Of a DNA stretch of 24,217 nt, positions 15,830 through 23,803 are shown piece after piece. The notes under the pieces were generated by a model. The model was given only the letters and a program-made list of their open reading frames with translations, searched no databases and was not told the DNA's origin. Location of the stretch: assembly GCA_937910975.1 (NCBI GenBank), contig CALEMZ010000116.1, positions 1 to 24,217 on the forward strand. The letters run 5' to 3'. The DNA is from an uncultured Pseudorhodobacter sp. (GTDB lineage: Bacteria; Pseudomonadota; Alphaproteobacteria; Rhodobacterales; Rhodobacteraceae). Within the stretch, counting starts at the first letter, position 1. Each line of letters starts with the position of its first letter. The translations under genes and the position numbers were made by a program.

Positions 15830-18058
15830 ATGACCAGCAAGGCCACACCCGATATTATTTACACGAAGGTTGACGAAGCACCCCAGCTTGCCTCGGCATC
15901 GCTGCTTCCCATTATTCAATCTTTCGCATCGGCGGCTGGCATTTCGGTTGGGACCAAAGATATCTCATTGGCGGGTCGCATCATTGCAGCCTTTCCCGAA
16001 GGCCTGACCGAAGACCAGCGCCAGCCCGACGATCTTGCTGAACTCGGCGAGTTGGTAAAAATGCCCACCGCCAACGTGATCAAGCTGCCCAATATCTCGG
16101 CCTCGGCGCCGCAACTGGTGGCGGCGGTCAAGGAATTGCAAGCCAAGGGATATGCCATCCCTAACTATCCAGAAGACCCGGCATCAGCGGCGGAAAAGGC
16201 TATTCGCGCGCGTTTTGATGCCATCAAAGGCTCTGCCGTGAACCCAGTTCTGCGCGAGGGCAATTCGGACCGGCGCGCCGCGAAGGCGGTCAAGAATTAC
16301 GCCATGGCAAACCCGCATTCGATGGGCAAATGGGCCGCCGACAGCAAGACTGTCGTGACCACCATGTCGGGCAATGATTTCTTTTCCAACGAAAAGTCCG
16401 CCACCCTGACAGCTGCACAAGCCGGGGCTGCGCGCATTGAACTGGTCGCCAATGATGGCAGCATCGCCGTCCTGAAAGACGGGATGAAATACACCGCAGG
16501 CACCGTGGTGGATGCGACTTTCATGTCCGCCCGCGCGCTGGACGCTTTTCTGGCCGAGCAGATTGCCGCGACGAAAGACGCGGGCACCTTGTTCTCGATC
16601 CACCTGAAGGCCACGATGATGAAGGTGTCGGACCCGATCATCTTTGGCCACGCGGTCAAGGTGTTCCTTCAGCCGGTTTTCGATGCCTATGGCGAAAAAC
16701 TCGCGGCTGCCGGGATAAACCCGAACTCGGGCCTTGGCACCATGCTGGATCAGGTTGCCGCGATGCCCGAGGGCGACGAGATTCTCGCGGCCATCAATGC
16801 CGTGATAGCTGAACGCCCACCGCTTTACATGGTGAACTCTGACAAGGGCATCACCAACCTGCACGTGCCATCTGACGTGATCATCGACGCCTCGATCCCG
16901 GCGCTGATCCGGGCGGGGGGCAAGGGCTGGGGGCCGGACGGCGAGGCCAGCGATACCAATTGCATCATTCCTGACAGCTCTTATGCCCCCATTTATGACG
17001 AGACGGTGCAGTATTTCAAGGAAACCGGCGCGCTGGATCCGCGCACATCAGGCACCGTGCAAAACGTCGGCTTAATGGCACAAAAGGCCGAAGAATACGG
17101 CTCGCACCCCACCACTTTCGAAATTCCCTACAACGGCACGGTCCGCATCGTGCTGGCCAATGACGATATCTTGCATGAGCATGCGGTTGAGGCAGGCGAT
17201 ATCTGGCGCTCGGCCTCAACCAAGCAGGCACCGATCGAGGATTGGGTGCAGCTGGCCATCAGCCGCCAGAAAGCCGAAGGTTGCCAAGCGATCTTTTGGC
17301 TGGATGCGGCCCGCGCCCATGACGCCGAACTGATCAAATACATCCAACCGATCCTTGCCGCCGCAGGGGCGACCGACAAGTTCCAAATCCTGACCCCACG
17401 CGCCGCGACCCGCCTGTCGCTTGAGACGATCCGCAAAGGCAAGGATTCCATCGCGGTATCGGGCAACGTATTGCGCGACTATCTGACTGACCTTTTCCCC
17501 ATTCTGGAACTCGGCACCTCGGCCAAAATGCTGTCTATCGTCAAGCTGATGAATGGCGGCGGGATGTTTGAAACAGGCGCGGGCGGCTCGGCGCCCAAAC
17601 ATGTGCAGCAGTTGATGCAAGAAAACCATCTGCGTTGGGATTCGCTGGGGGAGTTTTGTGCGCTTGGCGAAAGCCTGAAGTTTCTGGCCGAAACCAAGCA
17701 CAACGACAAGGCCCGCATCCTTGGCAACGCCGTGGATCGGGCCACGCAAGGGGTGCTGGACCACAACAAATCGCCAGAGGCCAAGGTCGGCAAAACCGAC
17801 AACCGCAGCAGCCACTACTTTTTCGCTCTCTACTGGGCCCAAGCCCTGACCCGTCAGAACGAGGACCCCGACCTCATCGCTCATTTCGGACCCATCGCCA
17901 AAGCGCTGGAGGAAAATGAGGCTCTGATCCTTGCGGAATTGGCGGCGGCAGAGGGCCAGCCTGCTGATCTGGGCGGCTACTACCATACCGACCCAAAGAA
18001 AACCGACCACGTCATGCGCCCTTCGGCTACCCTGTCGCGTATCCTAGGCGAATCCTGA
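15830..18058 (+). CDS. icd: NADP-dependent isocitrate dehydrogenase, monomeric type
   Basis: 742-residue TCA-cycle enzyme producing 2-oxoglutarate, CO2 and NADPH. The length and sequence fit the monomeric class, not the roughly 400-residue dimeric class. The substrate loop GSAVNPVLREGNSDRRA contains Ser135, Arg142 and Arg148, spaced as in the Azotobacter vinelandii enzyme. The NADP-phosphate pocket shows the His and Arg of APKHVQQLMQENHLRWDSLG, eleven residues apart as in that enzyme, supporting NADP specificity. Other family blocks are KTVVTTMSGNDFFSNEKS, FSIHLKATMMKVSDPIIFGH and SSHYFFALYWAQAL. AGGG lies eight bases before ATG 15830. A strong hairpin follows the gene. Confidence 0.97.
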   Translation: MTSKATPDIIYTKVDEAPQLASASLLPIIQSFASAAGISVGTKDISLAGRIIAAFPEGLTEDQRQPDDLAELGELVKMPTANVIKLPNISASAPQLVAAVKELQAKGYAIPNYPEDPASAAEKAIRARFDAIKGSAVNPVLREGNSDRRAAKAVKNYAMANPHSMGKWAADSKTVVTTMSGNDFFSNEKSATLTAAQAGAARIELVANDGSIAVLKDGMKYTAGTVVDATFMSARALDAFLAEQIAATKDAGTLFSIHLKATMMKVSDPIIFGHAVKVFLQPVFDAYGEKLAAAGINPNSGLGTMLDQVAAMPEGDEILAAINAVIAERPPLYMVNSDKGITNLHVPSDVIIDASIPALIRAGGKGWGPDGEASDTNCIIPDSSYAPIYDETVQYFKETGALDPRTSGTVQNVGLMAQKAEEYGSHPTTFEIPYNGTVRIVLANDDILHEHAVEAGDIWRSASTKQAPIEDWVQLAISRQKAEGCQAIFWLDAARAHDAELIKYIQPILAAAGATDKFQILTPRAATRLSLETIRKGKDSIAVSGNVLRDYLTDLFPILELGTSAKMLSIVKLMNGGGMFETGAGGSAPKHVQQLMQENHLRWDSLGEFCALGESLKFLAETKHNDKARILGNAVDRATQGVLDHNKSPEAKVGKTDNRSSHYFFALYWAQALTRQNEDPDLIAHFGPIAKALEENEALILAELAAAEGQPADLGGYYHTDPKKTDHVMRPSATLSRILGES

Positions 18059-18073
18059 AGGTTCGGTCCCAGT

Positions 18074-18097
18074 GTTTGGGGGGATTACCCCCTAAAC
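18074..18097. terminator. Strong hairpin between icd and the anthranilate operon
   Basis: GTTTGGGGGG, loop ATTA, CCCCCTAAAC: a ten-pair stem counting one G-T pair. It sits 16 bases after the icd stop and 60 bases beyond the ligase stop on the opposite strand, so it could end both convergent transcripts. The T-run is short or absent on both sides. Confidence 0.6.
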
Positions 18098-18156
18098 TCT
18101 GCGGATCCATGACCAAAGTATAGTTGGAACGCCCCCGACAGCCCTATCTCAGGCAC

Positions 18157-19776
18157 TTACCCGTCTCGCAGCCGGAAGCGTTGGATCTTGCCTGTCTGTG
18201 TCTTCGGTAACGCACTGACAAAATGTATTTTTCTGGGGTATTTGTAGGGGGCAATCACGGCCTTCACATGGTCTTGCAACCGTTTGATACAAGTGTCATC
18301 TCCCGCAACGCCACCCACCAGGACCACATGCGCCGCGACCACCTGGCCCCGCGCCTCATCCGGCTCGCCCACAACAGCACATTCCAGAACATCCGGATGC
18401 GCCAGAAGTGCTGCCTCCACATCCGGCCCTGCGATATTGTAACCGCCGGAAACGATCATATCATCCGTGCGCGCGGCAAAGTGGAAATAGCCGTTTTCAT
18501 CCTGCCAAAAGGCGTCCCCTGTCAGGTTCCAGCCGTTTTGCACATATTTGGCCTGCCGGGTATCATCCATGTACCGACATCCCGTCGGCCCCCGCACGGC
18601 CAAGCGGCCAACCTCGCCGCGCGGCATCTCTTTGCCCTGCGCATCAACCACCTTGGCCTCATATCCCGCAACCGGGCGGCCCGTGCAGGCTGGGCGGTGA
18701 TCGTCAAAGCGGTTGGTGATGAATATATGCAGCAATTCGGTGGCCCCAATACCGTCCAGCATCGGCTTACCTGTCTTTTCCATCCATTCCTCATAGACCG
18801 GCGCGGGCAGGGTTTCCCCCGCCGAAACCGCCGCGCGCAGGCTGGAAAGATCTGCCCCCTCTTCCATCGCTTTAAGCATCACGCGGTACGCCGTTGGCGC
18901 GGAAAAGCACACAGTCGCACGGTGTTTTTGAATGATTTCAATCAGATTTGGCGGTGACGCGTTTTCCAAAAGGCAAGCGGACGCGCCAAAGCGCAAGGGA
19001 AACACCGCCAAGCCACCCAGCCCGAATGTAAAGGCCAGCGGCGGTGAGCCAACGAACACATCTTCTGGCGTCACCTGAAGCACTTCGCGCGCATAGCCAT
19101 CGGCGATGGTCAGGATGTCGCGGTGAAAATGCATCGTCGCCTTCGGCTCTCCGGTGGTGCCAGAGGTGAAGCCCAGAAGCGCCACATCGTCCCGCCCGGT
19201 CTTGGGTGCATCGAACCGCACAGACTTACCCAGCGCCACGCGGTCCAGCTCCGCATCATGATTGGCGGTGCCATCAAACCCGACGACATGCTTCAAAAAG
19301 CGGGAGGTTTTCGCACAGGCGACCATTTCGTCCATCAACCGCGTGTCACACAGGGCCAGCGCCACTTCGGCCTTGTCGACAATCTGGCCAAGCTCCCCCG
19401 CGCGCAGCATCGGCATGGTGTTCACCACCACTGCCCCCGCCTTGGTGGCCGCCAACCATGCTGCCACCATCGCCGGATTATTGGCCGAGCGGATGAGCAC
19501 CCGATGCCCCGGCTTGACGCCATAATCTTCTACCAAGACGTGGGCTATACGGTTGGTCCAATCCGACAGCTCTTTATAGGTGCGCAGGCGGCCATTCCCG
19601 ATCAGCGCGGTATGGTCGCCAAAGCCCTTGGCAACCATGCCATCGGTCAACTCCACGCCTACGTTCAGCCAATCCGGATAGGCAAACCCCGCGCGTGGCA
19701 AATCAGGCCATTGTTCCGCATGCGGCAAGCGATCACGGGTGAAGGTATCAACATGGCCAGTGGGTCCGAGTTGCAT
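18157..19776 (-). CDS. abmG: 2-aminobenzoate-CoA ligase (benzoate-CoA ligase family)
   Basis: 539-residue acyl-adenylate-forming enzyme expected to activate anthranilate with ATP and CoA to 2-aminobenzoyl-CoA. Core motifs are the P-loop LLGFTSGTTGEPKATMHFHRD, the A5-type GIGATELLHIF, LTGDAFWQDENGYFHFAARTDDMIVSGGYNI and the C-terminal catalytic lysine in PKTQTGKIQRF. SAGETLPAPVYEEW fits the benzoate-CoA ligase group. The 2-aminobenzoate specificity is inferred from the operon, which carries the matching flavin monooxygenase/reductase. Start at ATG 19776 with GAGG six bases upstream and an 11-base gap from the Rid gene. Last gene of the operon. Benzoate or salicylate as substrate is the main alternative. 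Confidence 0.88.
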   Translation of the reverse strand: MQLGPTGHVDTFTRDRLPHAEQWPDLPRAGFAYPDWLNVGVELTDGMVAKGFGDHTALIGNGRLRTYKELSDWTNRIAHVLVEDYGVKPGHRVLIRSANNPAMVAAWLAATKAGAVVVNTMPMLRAGELGQIVDKAEVALALCDTRLMDEMVACAKTSRFLKHVVGFDGTANHDAELDRVALGKSVRFDAPKTGRDDVALLGFTSGTTGEPKATMHFHRDILTIADGYAREVLQVTPEDVFVGSPPLAFTFGLGGLAVFPLRFGASACLLENASPPNLIEIIQKHRATVCFSAPTAYRVMLKAMEEGADLSSLRAAVSAGETLPAPVYEEWMEKTGKPMLDGIGATELLHIFITNRFDDHRPACTGRPVAGYEAKVVDAQGKEMPRGEVGRLAVRGPTGCRYMDDTRQAKYVQNGWNLTGDAFWQDENGYFHFAARTDDMIVSGGYNIAGPDVEAALLAHPDVLECAVVGEPDEARGQVVAAHVVLVGGVAGDDTCIKRLQDHVKAVIAPYKYPRKIHFVSALPKTQTGKIQRFRLRDG

Positions 19777-19787
19777 GAGAAGCCTCG

Positions 19788-20204
19788 TTAGGTTTGTGGG
19801 ATGACGGCGGTTGCTTCGATTTCCACTTTCGCGCGGTCTTCAACCAGGGCGACCACCTGAACCAAAGCCATGGCTGGGAAATGGCGACCAAAATGGGTGC
19901 GATAAGCTGCTCCAATCTCGCGCAGACTTGTCAGATATTCCTGTTTGTCGGTCACATACCAGGTCAGCCGTGTCAGATGGCGCGGCTCTGCCCCAGCCTC
20001 GGCCAAAATGGCCTTGATGGAGGCCAGACATTGGGCAACCTGTGCCGCGAAATCATCGGTTTCCCATTCCTGATCTGCGTTCCAGCCAACGATGCCGCCA
20101 GTGAACACCATGCGCCCGGTTGCCGCCACGCCATTGGCATAGCCCTTTGCCGGCTTCCAATTTTTCGGGTGCAGTATTTCATGCGGGCTTGCTGCGTCAT
20201 TCAT
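19788..20204 (-). CDS. Rid (YjgF/YER057c/UK114) family protein lacking the canonical arginine
   Basis: 138-residue Rid-family protein, usually homotrimeric. RidA proper hydrolyses reactive 2-aminoacrylate-type enamines/imines. The fold signature is visible (MVFTGGIVGWNADQEWE, QVAQCLASIKAILAEAGA, HLTRLTWYVTDKQEYL, KVEIEATAVI). The residue equivalent to E. coli RidA Arg105, which binds the substrate carboxylate, is Met112 (FPAMALVQ); the Glu120 equivalent is kept as Glu128. So it is not a standard RidA. In this operon a role on an amino-substituted CoA-ester intermediate is plausible, since a thioester has no free carboxylate. Three bases separate it from the thioesterase gene, whose end supplies an AAAGGAAA ribosome site. 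Confidence 0.88.
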   Translation of the reverse strand: MNDAASPHEILHPKNWKPAKGYANGVAATGRMVFTGGIVGWNADQEWETDDFAAQVAQCLASIKAILAEAGAEPRHLTRLTWYVTDKQEYLTSLREIGAAYRTHFGRHFPAMALVQVVALVEDRAKVEIEATAVIPQT

Positions 20205-20207
20205 CCG

Positions 20208-20615
20208 TCATTTCCTTTCGGCAAAATCTGTCATCCGCGCCCGAACGGCACTGTGCCAAGGCTGCGACTGCCCGTTGCCATCGACGTTCACCAAGGTCAG
20301 ATCTGCGGTTAGCCGATCAATGCCGCCGCCTTCGGCAACCAGTTGAAACGCCACCGAACTGCGCCCGACCCGCGTGATCTGCAAAGCAAAGGTCAGCTTT
20401 TCGCCAAGCCGCGATGGGGCGTGGAAATTCACCTCAATCCGCGCGGTTGGCACACCGCTGCGATCTTCCATCATTTTGGCGAATGAACAGTCCAGCACAT
20501 CGGCAAAGAAATTCTCCACCACTGAATTCGTCATCTCAAAATAGCGGGGGTAAAAGACGATCCCCGCCGGGTCGCAATGGTTGAATTCTATCTGAATAAC
20601 ACGGGTGTATATCAT
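20208..20615 (-). CDS. 4HBT-type acyl-CoA thioesterase
   Basis: 135-residue hotdog-fold thioesterase of the 4-hydroxybenzoyl-CoA thioesterase (Pseudomonas) type. The N-terminal motif EFNHCDPAGIVFYPRYFEM contains the catalytic-position Asp15 of DPAGIV. The central helix and the sheet FHAPSRLGEKLTFALQITRVGRSSVAFQLV follow. Within the operon it may hydrolyse a ring-derived CoA ester, recycle CoA from dead-end thioesters or release a pathway product; the sequence does not say which. Start ATG 20615, 19 bases after the acyl-CoA dehydrogenase, with a weak ribosome site. Confidence 0.87.
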   Translation of the reverse strand: MIYTRVIQIEFNHCDPAGIVFYPRYFEMTNSVVENFFADVLDCSFAKMMEDRSGVPTARIEVNFHAPSRLGEKLTFALQITRVGRSSVAFQLVAEGGGIDRLTADLTLVNVDGNGQSQPWHSAVRARMTDFAERK

Positions 20616-20634
20616 GGCTCACGTCCCAAAAACA

Positions 20635-21783
20635 TCACGTTTGGCCCAAGATTGCGCGCGCAATGACGATGCGTTGCACATCGCTTGCACCTTCATAAAT
20701 CCGCAGGGCCCTGATCTCGCGATACAGGCTTTCCACCGCAAAGCCATGGCGCACGCCGTCACCGCCATGCAGTTGCAACGCGGTGTCGATGACGCGCTGC
20801 GCCGCCTCGGTGGCATATAGCTTTGCCATTGCCGCCTCACGACTCACGCGGGCAGCACCTTGGTCTTTTGTCCAGGCGGCCCGGTAAACCAGCAAGGCGC
20901 TCGCATCTATCTGCAAGGCCATATCGGCGATATGCCCCTGCACCATCTGCAATTCGGCCAATGCCGCGCCACCGATTTGCCGGGTCTTTACGCGCGTCAA
21001 TGCCTCCTCCAACGCGCGGCGCGCAAAGCCAAGAGCGGCCGCGCCAACCGTTGAGCGGAACACATCGAGCACCGACATCGCCACCTTGAAGCCCGCACCT
21101 TGCGTACCGATCAAAGCGCCATCGGGCACAAACACCCCGTCAAAACGCAGATGCGCCAACGGGTGCGGGGCCATCACCTCAATCCGCTCGACCACGCTAA
21201 GGCCCGCGCTATCCGCCGGAACCAGAAAGGCCGACAGCCCGCGTGCGCCCGGCGCCTCGCCCGTACGGGCGATCACCACATAGACATCGGCGATCCCACC
21301 GTTGGAGATATAGGTCTTCTCGCCGGTAATCCGGTAGCCGCCCTCAACTTTCTCCGCCAGAGTCACCGTCGCCGCCACATCAGACCCCGAGGCAGGCTCT
21401 GTCAGCGCGAACCCCGAAATCGCAGCCCCGCGTCGGGTTTTTTCCAGCCATAACCGCTGCTCACTGCTGCCAAACAAAGACACAGCACCCATGCCAAGGC
21501 CCTGCATGGCAAAGGCGAAATCGGCCAACCCATCATGGCGCGCCAAGGTTTCGCGGATCACGCAGAGGCTGCGCACATCCAAGCGCTCCCCCACGCCTGC
21601 CCCGCTATGGTGCAACCAACCAGCAGCGCCCAACATGGCTACCAGCGACCGACAGGCCGCCTCCACATCAGAATGATCGACCGGCAACATCTCAACGCAC
21701 CACGCCTCCAGCGCAGTGGCCAAATCCCGGTGCCTGTCTTCAAAGAACGGCCATTCCAGAAAGCTCTTGTCTGCCACGTTCAC
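20635..21783 (-). CDS. Acyl-CoA dehydrogenase family protein
   Basis: 382-residue FAD enzyme of the acyl-CoA dehydrogenase family. Features are FALTEPASGSDVAATVT and GYRITGEKTYISNGGIADVYVVIART in the FAD/substrate region, VFVPDGALIGTQGAGFKVAMSVLD, and the C-terminal RIYEGASDVQRIVIARAI with Glu364 at the MCAD catalytic-base position. It probably oxidises the alicyclic CoA ester made by the monooxygenase/reductase, or a ring-opened derivative. The start is the GTG at 21783, preceded by GAGGAAAGG. It follows the crotonase gene by 27 bases. Confidence 0.93.
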   Translation of the reverse strand: MNVADKSFLEWPFFEDRHRDLATALEAWCVEMLPVDHSDVEAACRSLVAMLGAAGWLHHSGAGVGERLDVRSLCVIRETLARHDGLADFAFAMQGLGMGAVSLFGSSEQRLWLEKTRRGAAISGFALTEPASGSDVAATVTLAEKVEGGYRITGEKTYISNGGIADVYVVIARTGEAPGARGLSAFLVPADSAGLSVVERIEVMAPHPLAHLRFDGVFVPDGALIGTQGAGFKVAMSVLDVFRSTVGAAALGFARRALEEALTRVKTRQIGGAALAELQMVQGHIADMALQIDASALLVYRAAWTKDQGAARVSREAAMAKLYATEAAQRVIDTALQLHGGDGVRHGFAVESLYREIRALRIYEGASDVQRIVIARAILGQT

Positions 21784-21810
21784 CCTTTCCTCAGGTCGCT
21801 ACGCGCGCCA

Positions 21811-22623
21811 TCAATCCCCGGCGAAAACCGGCTTTTCCTTGGCCATAAACGCATGATAGGCGCGTTCAAAATCGCGGGTTTGCATACAAATGGCCTGCGC
21901 TTGTGCTTCCGCCTCAATCGCTTGTTCCAGCCCCATGTTCCATTCTTGGTTGATCTGGGTCTTGGTGATGCCATGGGCAAAGGTGGGGCCCGCTGCGATC
22001 CGCGCGGCCAGTGCCATCGCCTCAGCCTCCAGGGCCTCAGCCGGATGCAGCGTGTTCCAAAAGCCCCAACGCTCGCCCTCGGCCCCGCTCATCGTGCGCC
22101 CGGTGTAAAGCAACTCCGCCGCGCGGCCCTGCCCGATGACGCGCGGCAACATCGCGCAGGCCCCCATATCGCAGCCCGCAAGCCCGACCCGCGTAAAGAG
22201 AAAGGCACATTTCGCGCCCTCGGTCGCGAGCCGCAAATCTGACGCCATTGCGATAATCGCGCCAGCGCCCACGCAAATTCCATCGACAGCAGCAATGATC
22301 GGCTTTTGGCACTGGATCATCGCTTTCACCAGATCGCCGGTCATCCGGGTAAAGGCCAAAAGCGCTTTCATATCCATCCCGACCAGTGGCCCGATGATTT
22401 CATGCACGTCCCCGCCCGAACAGAAATTCCCGCCGTTGGAGGCGAAGACCACCACATCCACATCCTCCGCATAGGGCAGCGCGCGGAACATGTCGCGCAA
22501 TTCGGCATAGGATTCGAAGGTCAAAGGGTTCTTCCGCTCTGGCCGGTTCAGGCGCACGACCGCGATCTGATCCTTTACCTCCAACAAGAAATGCTGTGGC
22601 TTTAGCGTCGCCAATTGGGTCAT
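21811..22623 (-). CDS. Enoyl-CoA hydratase/isomerase family protein with altered active site
   Basis: 270-residue crotonase-fold protein. The oxyanion-hole segments NFCSGGDVHEI (near 66-76) and GICVGAGAIIAMASDLR (115-131) are present. The two catalytic glutamates of classical enoyl-CoA hydratase are not: the GGGCEL position reads GAGAII and the QPE position reads FTR (CAFLFTRVGLAGCDMGA). Asp152 in GCDMGA aligns with the catalytic aspartate of dienoyl-CoA isomerases (ADVG). It is therefore a specialised crotonase, perhaps isomerising, hydrating or opening the ring of a cyclic CoA ester. Coupled to the MarR gene by an ATGA overlap. Confidence 0.9.
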   Translation of the reverse strand: MTQLATLKPQHFLLEVKDQIAVVRLNRPERKNPLTFESYAELRDMFRALPYAEDVDVVVFASNGGNFCSGGDVHEIIGPLVGMDMKALLAFTRMTGDLVKAMIQCQKPIIAAVDGICVGAGAIIAMASDLRLATEGAKCAFLFTRVGLAGCDMGACAMLPRVIGQGRAAELLYTGRTMSGAEGERWGFWNTLHPAEALEAEAMALAARIAAGPTFAHGITKTQINQEWNMGLEQAIEAEAQAQAICMQTRDFERAYHAFMAKEKPVFAGD

Positions 22624-23066
22624 CCCGGATCCCTCCTCAGTTTTTTCAAAAGGCTGGTGAGCTGTTCGATATCGGCATCCGTCAGCCGCGAAAACAGGGT
22701 GTTCACCTCTGCCTCATGCCCCGTCGCAAGCTCTTCGAACTGGCGAAAGCCTTCCTCGGTCAGGGCGACATGCACCGTGCGGCGGTCCGTTGCCAAAGGC
22801 GTGCGCTTGGCCAGCCCGTCCTTCTCCAGCCGGTCCACCACCGCCGTTGCATTGCCATTGGACACCAGCAGCATCCGGCTCAACTCAGACATCGTAATAC
22901 CGTCCCGACGCCGCCAAAGCGCGGCCATCACATCAAAGCGCGGCAAGGTTGTATCATGCTTAAGGCGCAAATGCTCGCGCAGGTGGCTTTCAGCGGCGCG
23001 GGTGACACCCAAAAGCCGGATCCACATTTTCAGGCGGCGTTTAGAAAGCCCGCCAACCTCGCTCAT
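22620..23066 (-). CDS. MarR family transcriptional regulator
   Basis: 148-residue winged-helix regulator. The recognition region reads LPRFDVMAALWRRRDGITMSELSRMLLVSNGNATAVVDRLEKDGLAKRT, followed by the wing ATDRRTVHVALTEEG, a textbook MarR arrangement, with N- and C-terminal dimerisation helices. It is inside the operon, with ATGA overlaps on both sides (SDR stop and crotonase start), so it is made together with the enzymes. It probably represses the operon and is relieved by 2-aminobenzoyl-CoA or a similar CoA ester, as for other aromatic-CoA MarR regulators. The operator should lie upstream of the window. Confidence 0.93.
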   Translation of the reverse strand: MSEVGGLSKRRLKMWIRLLGVTRAAESHLREHLRLKHDTTLPRFDVMAALWRRRDGITMSELSRMLLVSNGNATAVVDRLEKDGLAKRTPLATDRRTVHVALTEEGFRQFEELATGHEAEVNTLFSRLTDADIEQLTSLLKKLRRDPG

Positions 23067-23803
23067 ATTTCACCGCCCGAAAGCGCAATGGCCTGTCCAT
23101 TCACCGAATCCGCGCCCGGCCCGCAAAGCCATAAGGCCGTTGCAGTCACCTCATCGGGGCGGATCAATCGGTCTTGTGGATTTGTCGCGGTGAGCACTGC
23201 GCGCGCATCTTCCGTTGATTTCCCCGTTTTCGCCACGATATTGGCGATGGATCGGTCGGTCATCTCGGTATCCAGATAGCCGGGGCAAATCGCATTCACC
23301 GTGATCGGTCTTCTCGCAACTTCCAAAGCAAGGCTGCGCGTCAGCCCCACCACCCCATGCTTGGCCGCAGCATAGGGGGCGGCATAAGCAAACCCCCTCA
23401 GCCCGGCGGTGGAGGCAACCGAGATCAGCCGTCCCCAACCCGGCATTTGCCGCAGGCCTTCACGAAGCGTCAGAAAAACGCCTGTCAGATTCACGGCAAT
23501 CATCGCGTTCCACTGATCGAGCGTAGTGCGGGCCAACAGCCCGCTATCGGCGGCCCCGGCATTGGCAATCACGATGTCGCAGGGGCCTGCTGCTTCAAAC
23601 ATCTCCCGCACGCTTTGCTCTTGGGTCACGTCGGCTACCACGGCCCGAATATTTGGGTTGGCCCGCGCAAGTTCCGTCAGGTGCGCCTCACGCCGCCCCG
23701 TCACCACGACCTCCGCCCCTGCTTCGGCAAAGCTGCGGGCCATATCGGCCCCAACCCCGGTGCCGCCGCCAGTAATCAAAACACGTTTGCCCTGTAGCGT
23801 CAT
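23063..23803 (-). CDS. SDR family oxidoreductase (probable 3-hydroxyacyl-CoA dehydrogenase step)
   Basis: 246-residue classical short-chain dehydrogenase. Rossmann motif TGGGTGVG (11-18), NAG (81-83), catalytic Ser131, Tyr144 and Lys148 (YAAAK), then CPGYLDTEMTDR and a C-terminal VNGQAIALSGGEI. Probably the alcohol-oxidising step of the beta-oxidation-like part of the operon. I start at ATG 23803 (MTLQGKRVLITGG), which overlaps the preceding stop as ATGA; the 25 extra codons upstream lie in the monooxygenase/reductase gene. The stop overlaps the MarR start as ATGA. Confidence 0.92.
   Translation of the reverse strand: MTLQGKRVLITGGGTGVGADMARSFAEAGAEVVVTGRREAHLTELARANPNIRAVVADVTQEQSVREMFEAAGPCDIVIANAGAADSGLLARTTLDQWNAMIAVNLTGVFLTLREGLRQMPGWGRLISVASTAGLRGFAYAAPYAAAKHGVVGLTRSLALEVARRPITVNAICPGYLDTEMTDRSIANIVAKTGKSTEDARAVLTATNPQDRLIRPDEVTATALWLCGPGADSVNGQAIALSGGEI

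Noticed and set aside
18157..19776. Ligase as a benzoate- or salicylate-specific enzyme
   Set aside because: Not excluded by motifs, but the Rid protein and the monooxygenase/reductase partner in the same operon favour an amino-substituted substrate.
21535..22242. Plus-strand open frame opposite the acyl-CoA dehydrogenase and crotonase
   Set aside because: It overlaps two well-supported genes on the other strand and has no domain signature.
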